Positions 51,992 through 62,216 of a stretch of DNA of 64,000 nucleotides are shown here, one piece after another; within the stretch, counting starts at the first letter, position 1, and each line of letters opens with the position of its first letter. Source of the stretch: CAWAHD01 sp963781785 (GTDB taxonomy: Bacteria; Planctomycetota; Planctomycetia; Isosphaerales; Isosphaeraceae); the NCBI GenBank assembly GCA_963781785.1, contig CAWAHD010000005.1, forward strand, positions 2,046,001 to 2,110,000, written 5' to 3'. The notes beneath the pieces were generated by a model, which worked only from the letters and a program-made list of their open reading frames with translations, did not search any database and had not been told where the DNA came from. A program made the position numbers and the translations under genes.

Positions 51992-52630
51992 TCATGGCTT
52001 CTGCGACAGAGCTTCCGTCACGTCGATGGTAAAACCCGGAAGCAGCTTCGACTTCGCCTTGCTCCCCATCGGAAAAACGCCGTGCTCTGTATAAGTCGCG
52101 GCTCTGGTGTTGTTCACCAGCACGGTGATCGTCTGTTTCTGCGGATCGATGATCCAGTATTCCGGAATGCCCGCCGCGGCATATTCGATCCGCTTCTTCT
52201 TGATATCATGCGCGCGCTTCTTGGCGCTCACGACTTCCATGACCAGGTCCGCTTTCTCGCAGTACTGCTTTTTGATCCGCGCGGCGTGCGCGGCCTTGAT
52301 GAAAAGGATGTCTGGCTCCCGATACTCGCGCGCTCGAAGGCGAACCTTGTACCCCGCGATCACCACGGTTCCCAGGCCCTTCGAGGCAACAAACGCCTCC
52401 AGCTTCTTATAGAGAAACTGCAAGATCAACTGGTGAAAGATTGTGGGCATCGGCAGGAATTCCAGACGGCCGTCGGAGTACTCGACGAGCCGGTTCGAAT
52501 CCAATTCAAAGTACTCCTCTTCAGTCCAATCTCCCTGCGCCGGAAACAATCGCGCGATCTCCCAAGTCGGCTCCGGCTCGCGCTTGCGACCGTTTGGCTC
52601 GCGTTTCGTTTTTCTCAGATCAGTCGCCAT
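51992..52630 (-). CDS. Uma2 (DUF820) family putative endonuclease
   Basis: 212 residues, no coiled-coil tail. It has the Uma2 core: EEEYFELDSNRLVEYSDGRL, FHQLILQFLYKKLEAFV, REPDILFIKAAHAARIKKQY (conserved PD), ADLVMEVVSAKKRAHDIKKK (E-V-x-S), and PEYWIIDPQKQTITVL. These are the PD-(D/E)xK-like active-site positions. ATG at 52630 has GACAGAG upstream. Its partner or target is unknown. A KAP-like NTPase gene lies just upstream on the same strand, 80 bases away. Confidence 0.85.
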   Translation of the reverse strand: MATDLRKTKREPNGRKREPEPTWEIARLFPAQGDWTEEEYFELDSNRLVEYSDGRLEFLPMPTIFHQLILQFLYKKLEAFVASKGLGTVVIAGYKVRLRAREYREPDILFIKAAHAARIKKQYCEKADLVMEVVSAKKRAHDIKKKRIEYAAAGIPEYWIIDPQKQTITVLVNNTRAATYTEHGVFPMGSKAKSKLLPGFTIDVTEALSQKP

Positions 52631-52710
52631 GGCTCTGTCACCGATTCTATTGAGTCTTGCAAGCCCATTTGCTCCCACAAGCGGCGGCCTGCCGGTTTTC
52701 CCTGTTCATT

Positions 52711-54182
52711 CTAACCATGCCCATAGCCGCGGTCGAATGCTTCCAGGTCGCGCATGTAAGCAGCGTACGTCGTACGGAACGTGTCGTAGTCGATCGTCCA
52801 GCGCGGCGTATCTTCCGTGTGCCGGTGGCAATGCTCTTCCATCAGCCTGTGCAGGAACTTGAAGAGATGGCGCGGCGTGCGCAGGCTTGCCAGAGCGTCC
52901 TTGAGGTAATCGTCGCTGATTGCCTCGTCGATGAACCGGCGGAGTCTTGGTGCTTCTCCGTTGGCCTCGGTATCGCCCCGGCAGGCGCAGCCGGTCGCTG
53001 GCGAGATCGTAGAGTGAAGGGCCGGTCCAGCGCAGTGGCTTGATCATGTTGAGCTTGTCGGGCGCGAGCCCGATCGTAGAACGGCTTGCCTTCCTTTTCG
53101 AGGAAGTAGGCCAGCTCGATCGGCAGGAGCAGCTTGACGCCGATTCCCGGGTGGCGGAGAAACTTGTGATCGAGGAGCGGCCAGATCAGCGACCGCATCT
53201 TGACCGGATCGCCTTCCACCTGCTGCGGCTCGTCGACGCGGTCGATCAGGACGACGATGCCCGCGTAACCCAGGGTGCGCAGCACCCCCTGGAATTTCCG
53301 CAACAGCTCGTATCGCTCTTCGACGCTGCCTCGCGAAGCAGTCGGTAGCGGCTGGCCCCCCAGCTCCGACGGCTTGAACCAGAGCAGCTCCCACCGCAAT
53401 GCCGACGGGTCGCGGGACAGCACTCTGAGTCCCTTGCGGATGTCGCGCGCAAACCATTCCGCCCGCGCCAGGCGCCAGCCCCAGTACAACCACCCGGCGA
53501 GGATCGGCAGCAAGAGCCAGGGCAGAATCCTCACGCTCGCCCAAGATGGAAAAAGCGCTATCAACGTGATCACAATCAGCGTCGTTCCAAAGCCGATCTG
53601 CAAGTCGCGCCGTGTCCAGAGCGGGCGAAAGCCGGAACGGCGCCTGAGCCGGCTCCATCGACCGGCGATCGGCTCGCCGGTGGAGGCGTCGTAGAGTGCC
53701 GCCAGGAGCAAGAGGTCGCGGCGCTGGTCGAGCGTGAGCACGGTCAGGTCGACCTTCCCGGCCGTCAGCAAGTCGACCAGCTTGGTCACTCCCAGCGACA
53801 GGATCGCGTCCATGTGGTCTTCGAGCTGCCATTCCTGGAGCACCTGATCCAGCGTGGCTGCCCGGATCGCGGCCTTGCAATTATCAAGGTAGGGATTGAA
53901 ATCGTCATACGAAATGACGAGAACTCGCTCGTGAGAATTCGCCTGGTTGTGCGCTTCCAGCTCGGCGTCGGCTTGCAGCCGCAGGGCCGTCTTCCCACTC
54001 CCCTTCTCACCAAAGACGAGCGCGGTGGACGGATCGGCCGGGCTGCCGAAGAATTTGTGCCAGGCCGGGTGGTGAATCGTCGCCATGCACCGCCGTTTGA
54101 ATACGGTATCGGTCTGCGCGTCTTCCTCGCTGAACGGGTTCCCGGTGACGCCGTGATGTTTCAAAAACTGTTCCAGCTTCAT
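52711..54182 (-). CDS. KAP-like membrane P-loop NTPase (two frameshifts)
   Basis: Rejoined length is about 490 residues. Walker A is FGEKGSGKTALRLQA near residue 60; the region before it (MKLEQFLKHHGVTGNPFSEE) resembles KAP/ExeA-like ATPases. Two membrane helices (TLIVITLIALFPSWASVRIL; PWLLLPILAGWLYWGWRLA) are inserted within the NTPase domain, a hallmark of KAP P-loop NTPases. Walker B is IVVLIDRVDEPQQ. The frame breaks near 53065 and 52990; the last frame gives FIDEAISDDYLKDALASL and HLFKFLHRLMEEHCHRH, ending at the stop 52711-52713. KAP NTPases organise membrane protein complexes. ATG at 54182 has no strong ribosome site. Confidence 0.7.
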
Positions 54183-54358
54183 TCTGGGCGATGCCTTTCG
54201 GTAGTGTTTCAGTTCTCTCGAGCGTGCATTTCGTCTTACCCAATTCGGCGATCGCCCGCAATCTGAGGCGGTTGACGGTCCCGGTGTTCGACCCGTACGA
54301 TGCCAGGAACGAACGGTACTCCGAGAGGGGGCGCCGGTCGGCGGTTCGAGGAGGAAAA

Positions 54359-55151
54359 ATGTTTCACGAGTTTCTCCGGGGAAGGTGTGGCGCGCTGGGC
54401 GTTGCTCTCTGTGTTCTGGCTGTGGGCTGCCAGAGCCAGCGGACCCCCCCCTACGAATCGCGGCGGCGGCCGATCTTCAGCATGCCTTGCCCAAGCTGGC
54501 CGAGCGATTCGAGAAGCGCACCGGCATCGCCGTGAGCCTGAGCTTCGGCGCATCGGGCCAGATCTCCGAGCAGATCAAGGCGGGGGCCCCCTTCGACGTC
54601 TTCATGGCTGCCAACGACGCGTTCGTGCGCGATCTGGCATCCGAGGGCTTGGTCAGAGACGAGACCGTTCAGCAGTACACGCGCGGTTCGCTCGTCCTGG
54701 CGGTTTATCACAAGCACGAGAAGCTGGTCAAACGCCTGGAAGACCTGGCCCGGCCTGAAGTCAAGAAGATCGCGCTGGCCAACCCGGCCACGGCCCCGTA
54801 CGGCAAGGCTGGCAAGCAGGCACTTGAGCGCACGGCCTGTGGGAAAAGGTCGAGCCCAAGATCGTGATCGCCGCGTCGGTGGGGCAGGCCTTGCTCTATG
54901 TCGAGAACGGTGATGTCGAAGCGGCCCTGGTCGGCCGGGCGATCGCCGGTGTGCCGGAGGTTCGCGTTGTCGCGATCGACCCGAAGCTCTACGATCCGAT
55001 CATCCAGGCTCTCGGGATCGTGGCGTCTTCAAAGCGGGCTGCGGACGCAGAGCGGTTTGCGGCCTTTGTCCTCGGCGACGAGGGACAGAGCCTCCTCAAG
55101 GAGTTTGGATTCCAATCCGCGAGCGAGACCTCTTCCCCGGCCGAGCGGTAG
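54359..55151 (+). CDS. modA: Molybdate ABC transporter substrate-binding lipoprotein ModA (two frameshifts)
   Basis: Periplasmic molybdate/tungstate-binding protein. A lipoprotein signal (GVALCVLAVGC) precedes the mature domain IAAAADLQHALPKLAERFEK, with ASGQISEQIKAGAPFDVFMA, ALANPATAPYGKAGKQALER, and GVPEVRVVAIDPKLYDPIIQ. These match ModA. Breaks: the C8 run at 54444-54451 (nine C would join it) and near 54830, where HGLWEKVEPKIVIAASVGQA continues. ATG at 54359 follows a strong AGGAGG. Rejoined length about 264 residues. It is the first gene of modABC. Confidence 0.88.
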
Positions 55152-55169
55152 CCTACCTCGCCAAGTTTC

Positions 55170-55838
55170 ATGAGCGACCTCAGCCCATTCTGGCTTTCGC
55201 TACGAGTTGCGTCGCTGGCAACGCTATTGATCGTGGTCGCCGGCTTGCCGGCTGCGCTCCTCTTGGCCAGGTCACGGTTTCCCGGCAAATCCCTGGTTGC
55301 GGGCATTCTCGTCTTGCCCCTCGTCTTGCCGCCGACGGTGCTGGGCTATTGCCTGCTCCAGATCCTGGGCAGGCGGTCGTTGTTGGGGTACTGGCTGGAG
55401 CACGCCCTCGGAGTGATGCTCGTGTTTCACTGGTCGGGTGCGGTGGTCGCCTCGGCGGTGGCAGCTTTTCCCCTGTTCCTGCTGCCGGCCCGGGGAGCGT
55501 TCGAGGCGGTCGACCCCGTCCTCGAGGACGTCGCTCGCCTGCTCGGTCGCAGCGAGCTCTCGGTCTTCCTGGCCGTCACGCTTCCGCTGGCAGTGCGCGG
55601 GCTGGCCGCAGGAATCGTGCTGGCCTTCGCCCGAGCCCTCGGCGATTTTGGTGCGACCCTGATGGTTGCCGGCAGCATCCCCGGCTTGACCCAGACTGCC
55701 GCGCTGGCAATCTACGACGCAGTTCAGGTCAACGAAGGCGGTCGTGCATTCTGGTTGACGCTCTGGATTTCGGTCGTATCGATCACGGCCCTGGTTGTCG
55801 TCCAGCGGGTTCTACCCTCGCGAGGCCTCACACGGTGA
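55170..55838 (+). CDS. modB: Molybdate ABC transporter permease ModB
   Basis: 222 residues with five to six membrane helices (VASLATLLIVVAGLPAALLL; LVAGILVLPLVLPPTVLGYC). The permease EAA loop is LGRSELSVFLAVTLPLAVRG, with the characteristic ARALGDFGATLMVAGSIPG. The start ATG at 55170 lies 18 bases after the modA stop. Its stop overlaps the start of modC (GTGA), so the two are translationally coupled. Uninterrupted. Confidence 0.93.
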   Translation: MSDLSPFWLSLRVASLATLLIVVAGLPAALLLARSRFPGKSLVAGILVLPLVLPPTVLGYCLLQILGRRSLLGYWLEHALGVMLVFHWSGAVVASAVAAFPLFLLPARGAFEAVDPVLEDVARLLGRSELSVFLAVTLPLAVRGLAAGIVLAFARALGDFGATLMVAGSIPGLTQTAALAIYDAVQVNEGGRAFWLTLWISVVSITALVVVQRVLPSRGLTR

Positions 55839-56965
55839 CCCCACCCGACGACCTGGTGATTGAAGCTCGATTGATCCGCCGGGTCCACCCCGGGCTCGCT
55901 CTGGACGTTGCCTTGCGGCTCGGCCCCGAGATCGGCGTCCTGTTCGGTCCCTCGGGATCCGGCAAGACAACCTTGCTGCGGCTGATCGCTGGGCTCTCCA
56001 CGCCCGACCAGGGTTGCATTCGCCTTGGAAACATCACGCTCTTCGACCGAGAGCGCAAGATCGATGAACCCCTGCGCCGCCGCAGGATCGGCATGATCTT
56101 TCAGGACGATTGCCTCTTTCCCCACCTGAGCGTCGCCGCCAATATTCGCTTCGGTTTGAAGGGTTGGCCGCAGCGGGAAGCCGGTACTCGGATGTCGGAG
56201 GTGACGGCGCTCTGCGGAGTCGGGCACCTTCTGCACCGCGCGCCGGAAACGCTCTCCGGTGGCGAGCGACAACGTGTCGGCCTCGCCCGGGCGCTGGCTC
56301 CGCGCCCTCGGCTCTTGCTCTGCGATGAGCCGGTCTCCGCACTGGACCTCGCCAATCGTCACGCTCTGATCGAGCAGCTTCGCGCCGTGCAGCGCGCCCT
56401 GGCGATCCCCATGATCTACGTCACTCACAGCCCCACAGAGGCCCTGGCGCTGGGCTCGCGGCTTTTCCTGATGGAAAAAGGAACAATCGTCGCTCAAGGA
56501 CCACCGCTTGACGTCCTGAGCGCCGCCCGGCGCCCGCCACCAGGATCGATCCCCTGGGAAGACATCCGCAACGTCTTCCCCGCGTGCGTTGCGAATCACG
56601 TCCCGGAGCACGGTGCGACTCGCCTGACGCTCGACGATGGACCCGACCTGATCGTCCCGTTCCTCGACCACGATCCCGGTGCACGGCTGCTCGTGGAGGT
56701 GCGAGCCGACGACATCTTGCTCGCCGGCGAGAGGGTTGACGGCATCTCCGCCCGCAATCAGATCTCCGGCACGGTCGAGCGGCTCGTCCGCCACGGCCCC
56801 GAAGCCGAGGCCGTGATCCGCACCGGCGGCCTCACCTGGATCGTCAGCCTGGTGGCGCCGGCCGTCGAACAGCTCGACCTGCAAGCCGGCGCCGCAATCC
56901 ACATGATCATCAAAGCGCGCAGTTGCCACGTTGTCGATCTCAGGGACATGACACGAACTTCGTGA
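55835..56965 (+). CDS. modC: Molybdate ABC transporter ATP-binding protein ModC
   Basis: 376 residues. Walker A FGPSGSGKTTLLRLIAGLS, the ABC signature LSGGERQRVGLARAL, Walker B LLLCDEPVSALD and the H-loop YVTHSPTEAL are all intact. The C-terminal part (SARNQISGTVERLVRHGPEA) is a Mop/TOBE domain that binds molybdate and can regulate transport, as in ModC. GTG at 55835 overlaps modB. It is followed after 13 bases by the promoter of the blaI gene. Confidence 0.93.
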   Translation: MTPPDDLVIEARLIRRVHPGLALDVALRLGPEIGVLFGPSGSGKTTLLRLIAGLSTPDQGCIRLGNITLFDRERKIDEPLRRRRIGMIFQDDCLFPHLSVAANIRFGLKGWPQREAGTRMSEVTALCGVGHLLHRAPETLSGGERQRVGLARALAPRPRLLLCDEPVSALDLANRHALIEQLRAVQRALAIPMIYVTHSPTEALALGSRLFLMEKGTIVAQGPPLDVLSAARRPPPGSIPWEDIRNVFPACVANHVPEHGATRLTLDDGPDLIVPFLDHDPGARLLVEVRADDILLAGERVDGISARNQISGTVERLVRHGPEAEAVIRTGGLTWIVSLVAPAVEQLDLQAGAAIHMIIKARSCHVVDLRDMTRTS

Positions 56966-56978
56966 CCCGATTTTCCGC

Positions 56979-57007
56979 TTGACGGGCCCGGCGCCAGTCA
57001 CTACGAT
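56979..57007 (+). promoter_or_regulatory. Promoter of the blaI-blaR1-like operon
   Basis: TTGACG (56979-56984), exactly 17 bases, then TACGAT (57002-57007), followed by an AT-rich stretch. It sits directly after modC and 68 bases before the chosen blaI start. A BlaI/MecI-type TACA/TGTA operator is not obvious. Confidence 0.6.
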
Positions 57008-57074
57008 AAAACCAAATCTAGAAAACCAAAACTCGTTTGATCGTGTGCGACGGACGCCCGGAAGGGGGAATATC

Positions 57075-57464
57075 GTGGCGAGACCGCCGGCGAGGGAGTT
57101 GACAGAGCGCGAGCTCGAGGTCATGCACGTCTTCTGGGATCGGGGGGAATCGACGGTCGCCCAGGCGCGCGACGCGCTGGCCGCCCTGGGGCTCGACCGG
57201 GCCTATACGACAGTCGCCACCCTGGTGCGGATCCTGTCCGACAAGAAGTTCCTGGTTCAGACCAACGAGGAGCGGCCGTTTTCGTATCGGCCGGCGCGGT
57301 CGTATGAAGATGTCTCGCGCAAGCTCGTCGGTGAGCTGATCGAGCGGGTCTTTCGCGGCTCTCGCGAGCAATTGCTGTTGCGCCTGGTGGAAGAGCGGTC
57401 GCTCTCGGCGAAGGAGCGCAGCTTGCTGACGCAGATTTTGCGGCAAAAGGAGAAACACAAGTGA
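57075..57464 (+). CDS. blaI: BlaI/MecI-family transcriptional repressor
   Basis: 129 residues. The winged-helix domain reads LTERELEVMHVFWDRGESTV, followed by AYTTVATLVRILSDKKFLV, the family's recognition segment. The C-terminal part is the dimerisation helix bundle with acidic/basic residues. GTG at 57075 has AAGGGGGAA seven bases upstream; the frame is open further but the -35/-10 lies inside it. Its stop overlaps the M56 gene (GTGA), an arrangement typical of BlaI-BlaR1 pairs. It should repress the operon until the protease partner is triggered. Confidence 0.9.
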   Translation: MARPPARELTERELEVMHVFWDRGESTVAQARDALAALGLDRAYTTVATLVRILSDKKFLVQTNEERPFSYRPARSYEDVSRKLVGELIERVFRGSREQLLLRLVEERSLSAKERSLLTQILRQKEKHK

Positions 57465-60278
57465 ACGCGCTCGGCCTGATCTTGCTGGGAACCATCGCAC
57501 GTGCAACCGCGTTTGCGATCGTGGGCGCACTCGTGTATCTGGCATGGAGGCGTTCGAGCCCGGCGGCCGGTGCACTCGCCGCTGGTTCGTGCCTGGCGGT
57601 GATCGCGCTGGTCTCGGTGCTGGCCGTCGCTCCGTGGCAGGGCTTCTGGACCATCGATCTGGCGCGCCGCAATGTGGCCAGCGCGGGCCCTGCCCCGGCC
57701 GATCGGATCGCCGCTGGCGGGCGCCCGCCCGGCCAGACACTCCCGGTTCTCTCACTCCGGCTATGGCTCAAGCGCAGGCGCCGCTCTCGCGTGCCGAATT
57801 TGATCCCGAACTGACGATTGGTCGTCTCGCAGGTGAGATTGAACTGGAATTCGGCCGTGTTCGGGCACTCGAGCCGCGAGAACGCTGGGGATGGCCCGCG
57901 TGGCTCGCCGTCGGCTTTCTACTCAGCGTGGTCGCCGGCGTCGTCCGCTTGGGCCTTGGAATCCTGGCCGTGGGGCGGCTGCGGGCCCGGAGCTTGCCCA
58001 TCACCGACGCCGTGCTCCGCGAAGAGATCGAATGCCTTCGATCCGAGCTGGCCTGCACGCGGTTGGTCGAGACCCGCGAGTCGGCCGACGTCGCGACGCC
58101 GGCCACGTTCGGTTGGCGGCGGCCGGTCCTGATTCTGCCCTTCGACTGGCGCGACTGGGATCGCTCCGATCGTCGGGCTGTTCTGGCGCACGAGCTGGCG
58201 CACGTTCGTCGCGGCGATTTCCTGACCTCCATGGTCGCCCAGGTTTCCCTGGCCCTCCACTTCTATCACCCCTTGGCTCACTGGCTGACGGCGCGGCTCC
58301 GGCTGGAGCAGGAGCTCGCGGCCGACGATTGGGGCGCCCGCCTCTCGGGCGGTAAACCGATCTATCTCGCATCCCTTGCCCGGCTCGCCTTGAATCGCGA
58401 TACCCCCGCAACGATCTGGCCCGCCCGCGCGTTTCTTCCCGCGCGCGGGACTTTCCTCCGGAGAATCGACATGCTGCGCAGTACTGAGCGGCTCTACCCG
58501 GCCGCACTCTCGATCCCGGCGCGTGTTCTCACCGTCGGCTTGATCGCCGCCGTCGGCGTCGCAGTCGCTGGGCTCCGCGTCTCGGCTGGCACCGGGCAAC
58601 CGGCATCACAAGAAGCCGCACCCCAGCCCGCGGATCAGAAAACCACGGCTGAAAAAGCACCAGGCAAGAGCGAGGCATTCGACCTCGCGTATCTGCCCGC
58701 GGACACCAAGGTACTGGTCGTCCTCCGACCAGGGCCCCTGCTGGCACGAGAAGGTGTAAAATCGCTGATCCCTTCGTTGCTGCAAAGTGTCGTGCCGAGT
58801 GCGCCCCTGGCTGTCGCTCCCGAGGACATCGAGCAGCTTGCGGTCTTCTGGGAAGGGTTCCCCGAGCCTCCCGACAATCGAAGGCGGTCAGCGTTCGTGC
58901 CGCGGCCGACGGGTTTCGTCTTTCGCGCCAGAGTTGCCCAGGACTGGAAAGCACGTCTGGACCAGATCCATGGTCCGACCGAGGAGTTCCTTGTCGACGG
59001 ACAGAAGTGCTTCCGGCTTGCCGGACGATCGTCATCCGCGAGCCGGTGCGCGTACGCGCCCGACGACCGGACCTTGGTCCTGACGCGCGAAGAAGATCTC
59101 TTGCGCGAGCTGGTGCTCGACCGGAAGGCGCCCCAGCCCACGCGCGCCTGGGACCGGGCATTGGCCAGGGTCTCCAGCGGCCAAGCCGTCCTGGCGGTCG
59201 ATTCCCGGTGGTTGCGCAGGCGAACGGCACAGGGTTTCTCAACGGCGCGGACGACATCGTCGACGGGGTTTGCACCGACACTCGAAACCATTTCGCCGTT
59301 GTTCGAGAAGACGCGAGCTTACGCGATCTCCGTTGGTGCATTCCCCACAATCGAGGTCGACGTGATCGCCGAGACCGCCGCCGAAGCCGATGCCAAGCCG
59401 GTTGCGGAAACCCTGCAAGCGGTCGTGACGCTCGGTCGAAACTCGGTCCAGTCAACTGCGCACAATTCCGACCGCGAACTGAAGAATCCGGCTCTGCGTT
59501 CGGTCCTGCCTTTGTGGGAATCGCTTCTGAATAGCGCCCAGGTCGAGTCGTCCGCAAACATGGTTCACATGCAGGCGAAATCATCGCTCAACCTGAGCGA
59601 AGCCGCGACAGCCATGGCTCCGGCGTAGCTCGAGCAAGCAGCAGAGCCCAGGCCGAGGCAAGCACAATCCATCTCAGACAGCTCGGGCTCGCGTTTCATA
59701 ACTATCTCGATGCCAACGGACATTTCCCCACGCGGGTGCTGTATGGTGGACCCCAGAAGAGCATCCCTTATAGCTGGCGAGTGGCCCTCCTACCGTATCT
59801 CGAGCAGGCTCCACTCTATCGCCAGTACAATTTCGACGAGCCTTGGGACGGTCCGCGCAACCGCAAGCTGCTCGAGAAGATGCCGGCGGTCTACAGCGTT
59901 CCGGGTGCCGACGGCAACCCGGTGAGCTCGTCGATCACATCGTATTTTGTCTTCAGCGGCGAAACGACCGCACTGGGCGGCCGCGCGCGAAAAGATGGCA
60001 GCTTCCCAGGAAACGGCATCGCCGATATGACCGATGGCGCCTCGAACACCATCCTTGTCGTCGAGCGGCGAGCAGACGTTCCCTGGACGAAACCCGAAGA
60101 CATCCCCTTCGACGTTGACGGTCCCTTGCCTGAGCTGGGTGGTTTTTCGCCGAATGTGTTCCATGCACTCTTTGCTGATGGGTCGGTTCACACGATCCAG
60201 AAGGCACTCAACCCGATCACCCTGAAAGCCTTGATCACGCGTAATGCCGGCGAGGTCCTTTCCTCCGACTCATTCTGA
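57461..60278 (+). CDS. BlaR1-like M56 metallopeptidase fused to a DUF1559-like C-terminal domain (two frameshifts)
   Basis: Rejoined length about 939 residues. The N-terminus has several helices (RATAFAIVGALVYLAWRRSS; WLAVGFLLSVVAGVVRLGLG). The zinc protease motif is VLAHELAHVRRGDFLTSMV (HExxH), with the third ligand region LEQELAADDWGARL. One more helix (VLTVGLIAAVGVAVAGLRVS) precedes a ~300-residue extracytoplasmic region (AFDLAYLPADTKVLVVLRPG). The C-terminal 200 residues resemble the DUF1559 globular domain: RQLGLAFHNYLDANGHFPTR, YSWRVALLPYLEQAPLYRQY, IADMTDGASNTILVVE, and VFHALFADGSVHTI. Breaks lie near 57750 and 59610. GTG at 57461 overlaps blaI. BlaR1 proteins sense a ligand and cleave the repressor; the sensor here is not a penicillin-binding domain. 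Confidence 0.82.
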
Positions 60279-60440
60279 GACACTCACCGCCGCGGTACCC
60301 ATCCCGTAGCTGGCTGGCGCGCCGCGGCGGGCGCACACACGGTTGTCGATCGCAAGGCCGAGCTGTTCTCCTTGCGGAGCTCGCCCGGCCTCTTTGCGCC
60401 GGCCGCCCGGCTCTGCCGCGCAGAGCGCAAAAATGCTATA

Positions 60441-60478
60441 ACCGACAACCGACCCCCGACAAACGACAACCGACAACG
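60441..60478. repeat. Simple CCGACAA repeat
   Basis: A run of ACCGACAACCGACCC, CGACAAACGACAACCGACAAC between the DUF1559-fusion gene and the kinase gene. Similar simple repeats are common between genes in planctomycetes. Confidence 0.55.
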
Positions 60479-60486
60479 AATTGCTC

Positions 60487-62211
60487 ATGTCCACCACCGA
60501 AAGCACAAGCGCGGATCATCCGCCCCCGGTTCCGGACACGGAAAAGTCCTCGGCTCCCAATAGCTTTGTCCCTGGCAAGCGCGTGATCGCGGGTAAGGCG
60601 ACCGAGTTCGGGACCGAGACGCGCTGGCTGCTCCAACAGCGGCTCCGCGCCGTGTCGCTCGTCCTGGTCGTCGGATTCGGCCTGTTTTTCGTGCGATCGC
60701 TGTTCCTCCACAAGTTCGAATCCCTCGCCGTCCTGTTTCACGGCCTGCTCTTGCTCTTGCTCCTGGCGACCCTGGGGGCCCTCTCGAGCCGGTGGAGCCC
60801 CTCGCTTGCCCGGCTGCGCACGTTCGAAGCAGCCCTGTTCGCATTGATTGTTGTTTTCTTCATGTCAGCCCAGTATGTACTGATGCTCCGGGGCGTACAC
60901 GAGCACAACCCGGCGCGGCTGGAATCCGCGGCCAATAGCAGCGTGCTCTGGATGCTGGCGATGATCTTCACCTACGCGATCTTTATCCCCAACCATTGGC
61001 GGCGTTCCGCGAAGGTCATCGTTCCGATGGCGCTGGCGCCGATGGCGGTTCCCTGGGTCCTGGGGCTGGTCCATCCCGAGCTCTACGAAATCGCCATCCA
61101 TGCCGCGAGTCTCGAGAAGGTCAGTGAAAACGCACTATTCCTGGTGCTGGCAGCGATCACCGCGATCTTCGGAACCCACACGATCAACAGCTTGCGAATC
61201 GAGGCTTATGAAGCAAAGCTCCTGAGCCAGTATCGCCTGGGCCGCAAGCTGGGGAGCGGAGGAATGGGCGAGGTCTTCCTCGCCGAGCACCAGCTTCTCA
61301 AGCGGCCCTGTGCAATCAAGCTGATCCGCCACGACCTCGCGGGGAATCCTCGCATCTTTGCGCGGTTCGAGCGCGAAGTCCGCGCGACAGCGCAGCTCTC
61401 CCACTGGAACACGATCGAAATCTTCGACTACGGTCGCAACGACGACGGCTCGTTCTATTACGTCATGGAATATCTTCCAGGTCTCAGCCTGGCCGAGCTG
61501 GTCGAGCGCTACGGTCCCATGCCGCCGGCGCGTGTGATTTATCTGCTCCGCCAGGCTTGCGACGCCCTGCGCGAGGCCCACGATTCGGGTTTGATCCACC
61601 GTGATATCAAGCCGGCCAACCTGATGGCGGCTTACCGCGGCGGCCTCTACGACGTGGCCAAGCTGCTCGATTTCGGGCTGGTCAAGACGCTGAGCGAGGA
61701 CCAGCCGGTCCATCTTTCCCGTGAAGGATTCGTCCCGGGGTCGCCGCTCTACATGTCACCCGAGCAGGTGATGCAGACTCATTCGCCCGACCGACGCACC
61801 GACATCTACGGGCTGGGGGCCGTCGCCTATTTCCTGTTGACCGGCCGTCCTCCCTTCCTGGGCGACAACGCCATGGCCGTGATGATCGCTCATGCCCGCG
61901 ACCCGGTCACTCCCCTCTCCCAGCTCCGGTCCGATATCCGGAGCGACCTGGAAGACGTCGTGCTCCGGTGCCTCGCCAAGAACCCCGACGACCGATACCC
62001 CGATACCCCCAGCCTGGCCGAGGCCCTCGAGCTGTGCGCCGACGCACCGAACTGGTCTCCGCGCCAGGCCGCCCATTGGTGGCAACGCCACCCGCCGCCC
62101 GATCCGCGCGAATTCGCGGTGAAACAACGAGCGGAGCTCGATAATCGCTCTGCCGAAACGACCCTCGTCGCGGCTCCGCTCTTCTCCGCCGATGCACCGC
62201 GCACCAACTAG
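60487..62211 (+). CDS. Ser/Thr protein kinase with N-terminal membrane domain
   Basis: 574 residues. The N-terminal ~240 residues form about six membrane helices (AVSLVLVVGFGLFFVRSLF; LFHGLLLLLLLATLGALSS; LFALIVVFFMSAQYVLMLRG; SVLWMLAMIFTYAIFIPNHW). The kinase follows: Gly loop LGSGGMGEVFLAEHQ, CAIKLIR, catalytic loop LIHRDIKPANLMA, LDFGLVKTL and GSPLYMSPEQVMQ. This membrane-first, kinase-last order is the reverse of the kinase at 35-37 kb. ATG at 60487 was chosen over TTG at 60481. It ends five bases from the stop of the convergent MFS gene. Uninterrupted. Confidence 0.88.
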   Translation: MSTTESTSADHPPPVPDTEKSSAPNSFVPGKRVIAGKATEFGTETRWLLQQRLRAVSLVLVVGFGLFFVRSLFLHKFESLAVLFHGLLLLLLLATLGALSSRWSPSLARLRTFEAALFALIVVFFMSAQYVLMLRGVHEHNPARLESAANSSVLWMLAMIFTYAIFIPNHWRRSAKVIVPMALAPMAVPWVLGLVHPELYEIAIHAASLEKVSENALFLVLAAITAIFGTHTINSLRIEAYEAKLLSQYRLGRKLGSGGMGEVFLAEHQLLKRPCAIKLIRHDLAGNPRIFARFEREVRATAQLSHWNTIEIFDYGRNDDGSFYYVMEYLPGLSLAELVERYGPMPPARVIYLLRQACDALREAHDSGLIHRDIKPANLMAAYRGGLYDVAKLLDFGLVKTLSEDQPVHLSREGFVPGSPLYMSPEQVMQTHSPDRRTDIYGLGAVAYFLLTGRPPFLGDNAMAVMIAHARDPVTPLSQLRSDIRSDLEDVVLRCLAKNPDDRYPDTPSLAEALELCADAPNWSPRQAAHWWQRHPPPDPREFAVKQRAELDNRSAETTLVAAPLFSADAPRTN

Positions 62212-62216
62212 GCTTT

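Noticed and set aside
52489..52499. GGTTCGAATCC, resembling a tRNA T-loop
   Set aside because: It lies within the intact Uma2 coding sequence, and no acceptor stem or anticodon arm can be formed around it.
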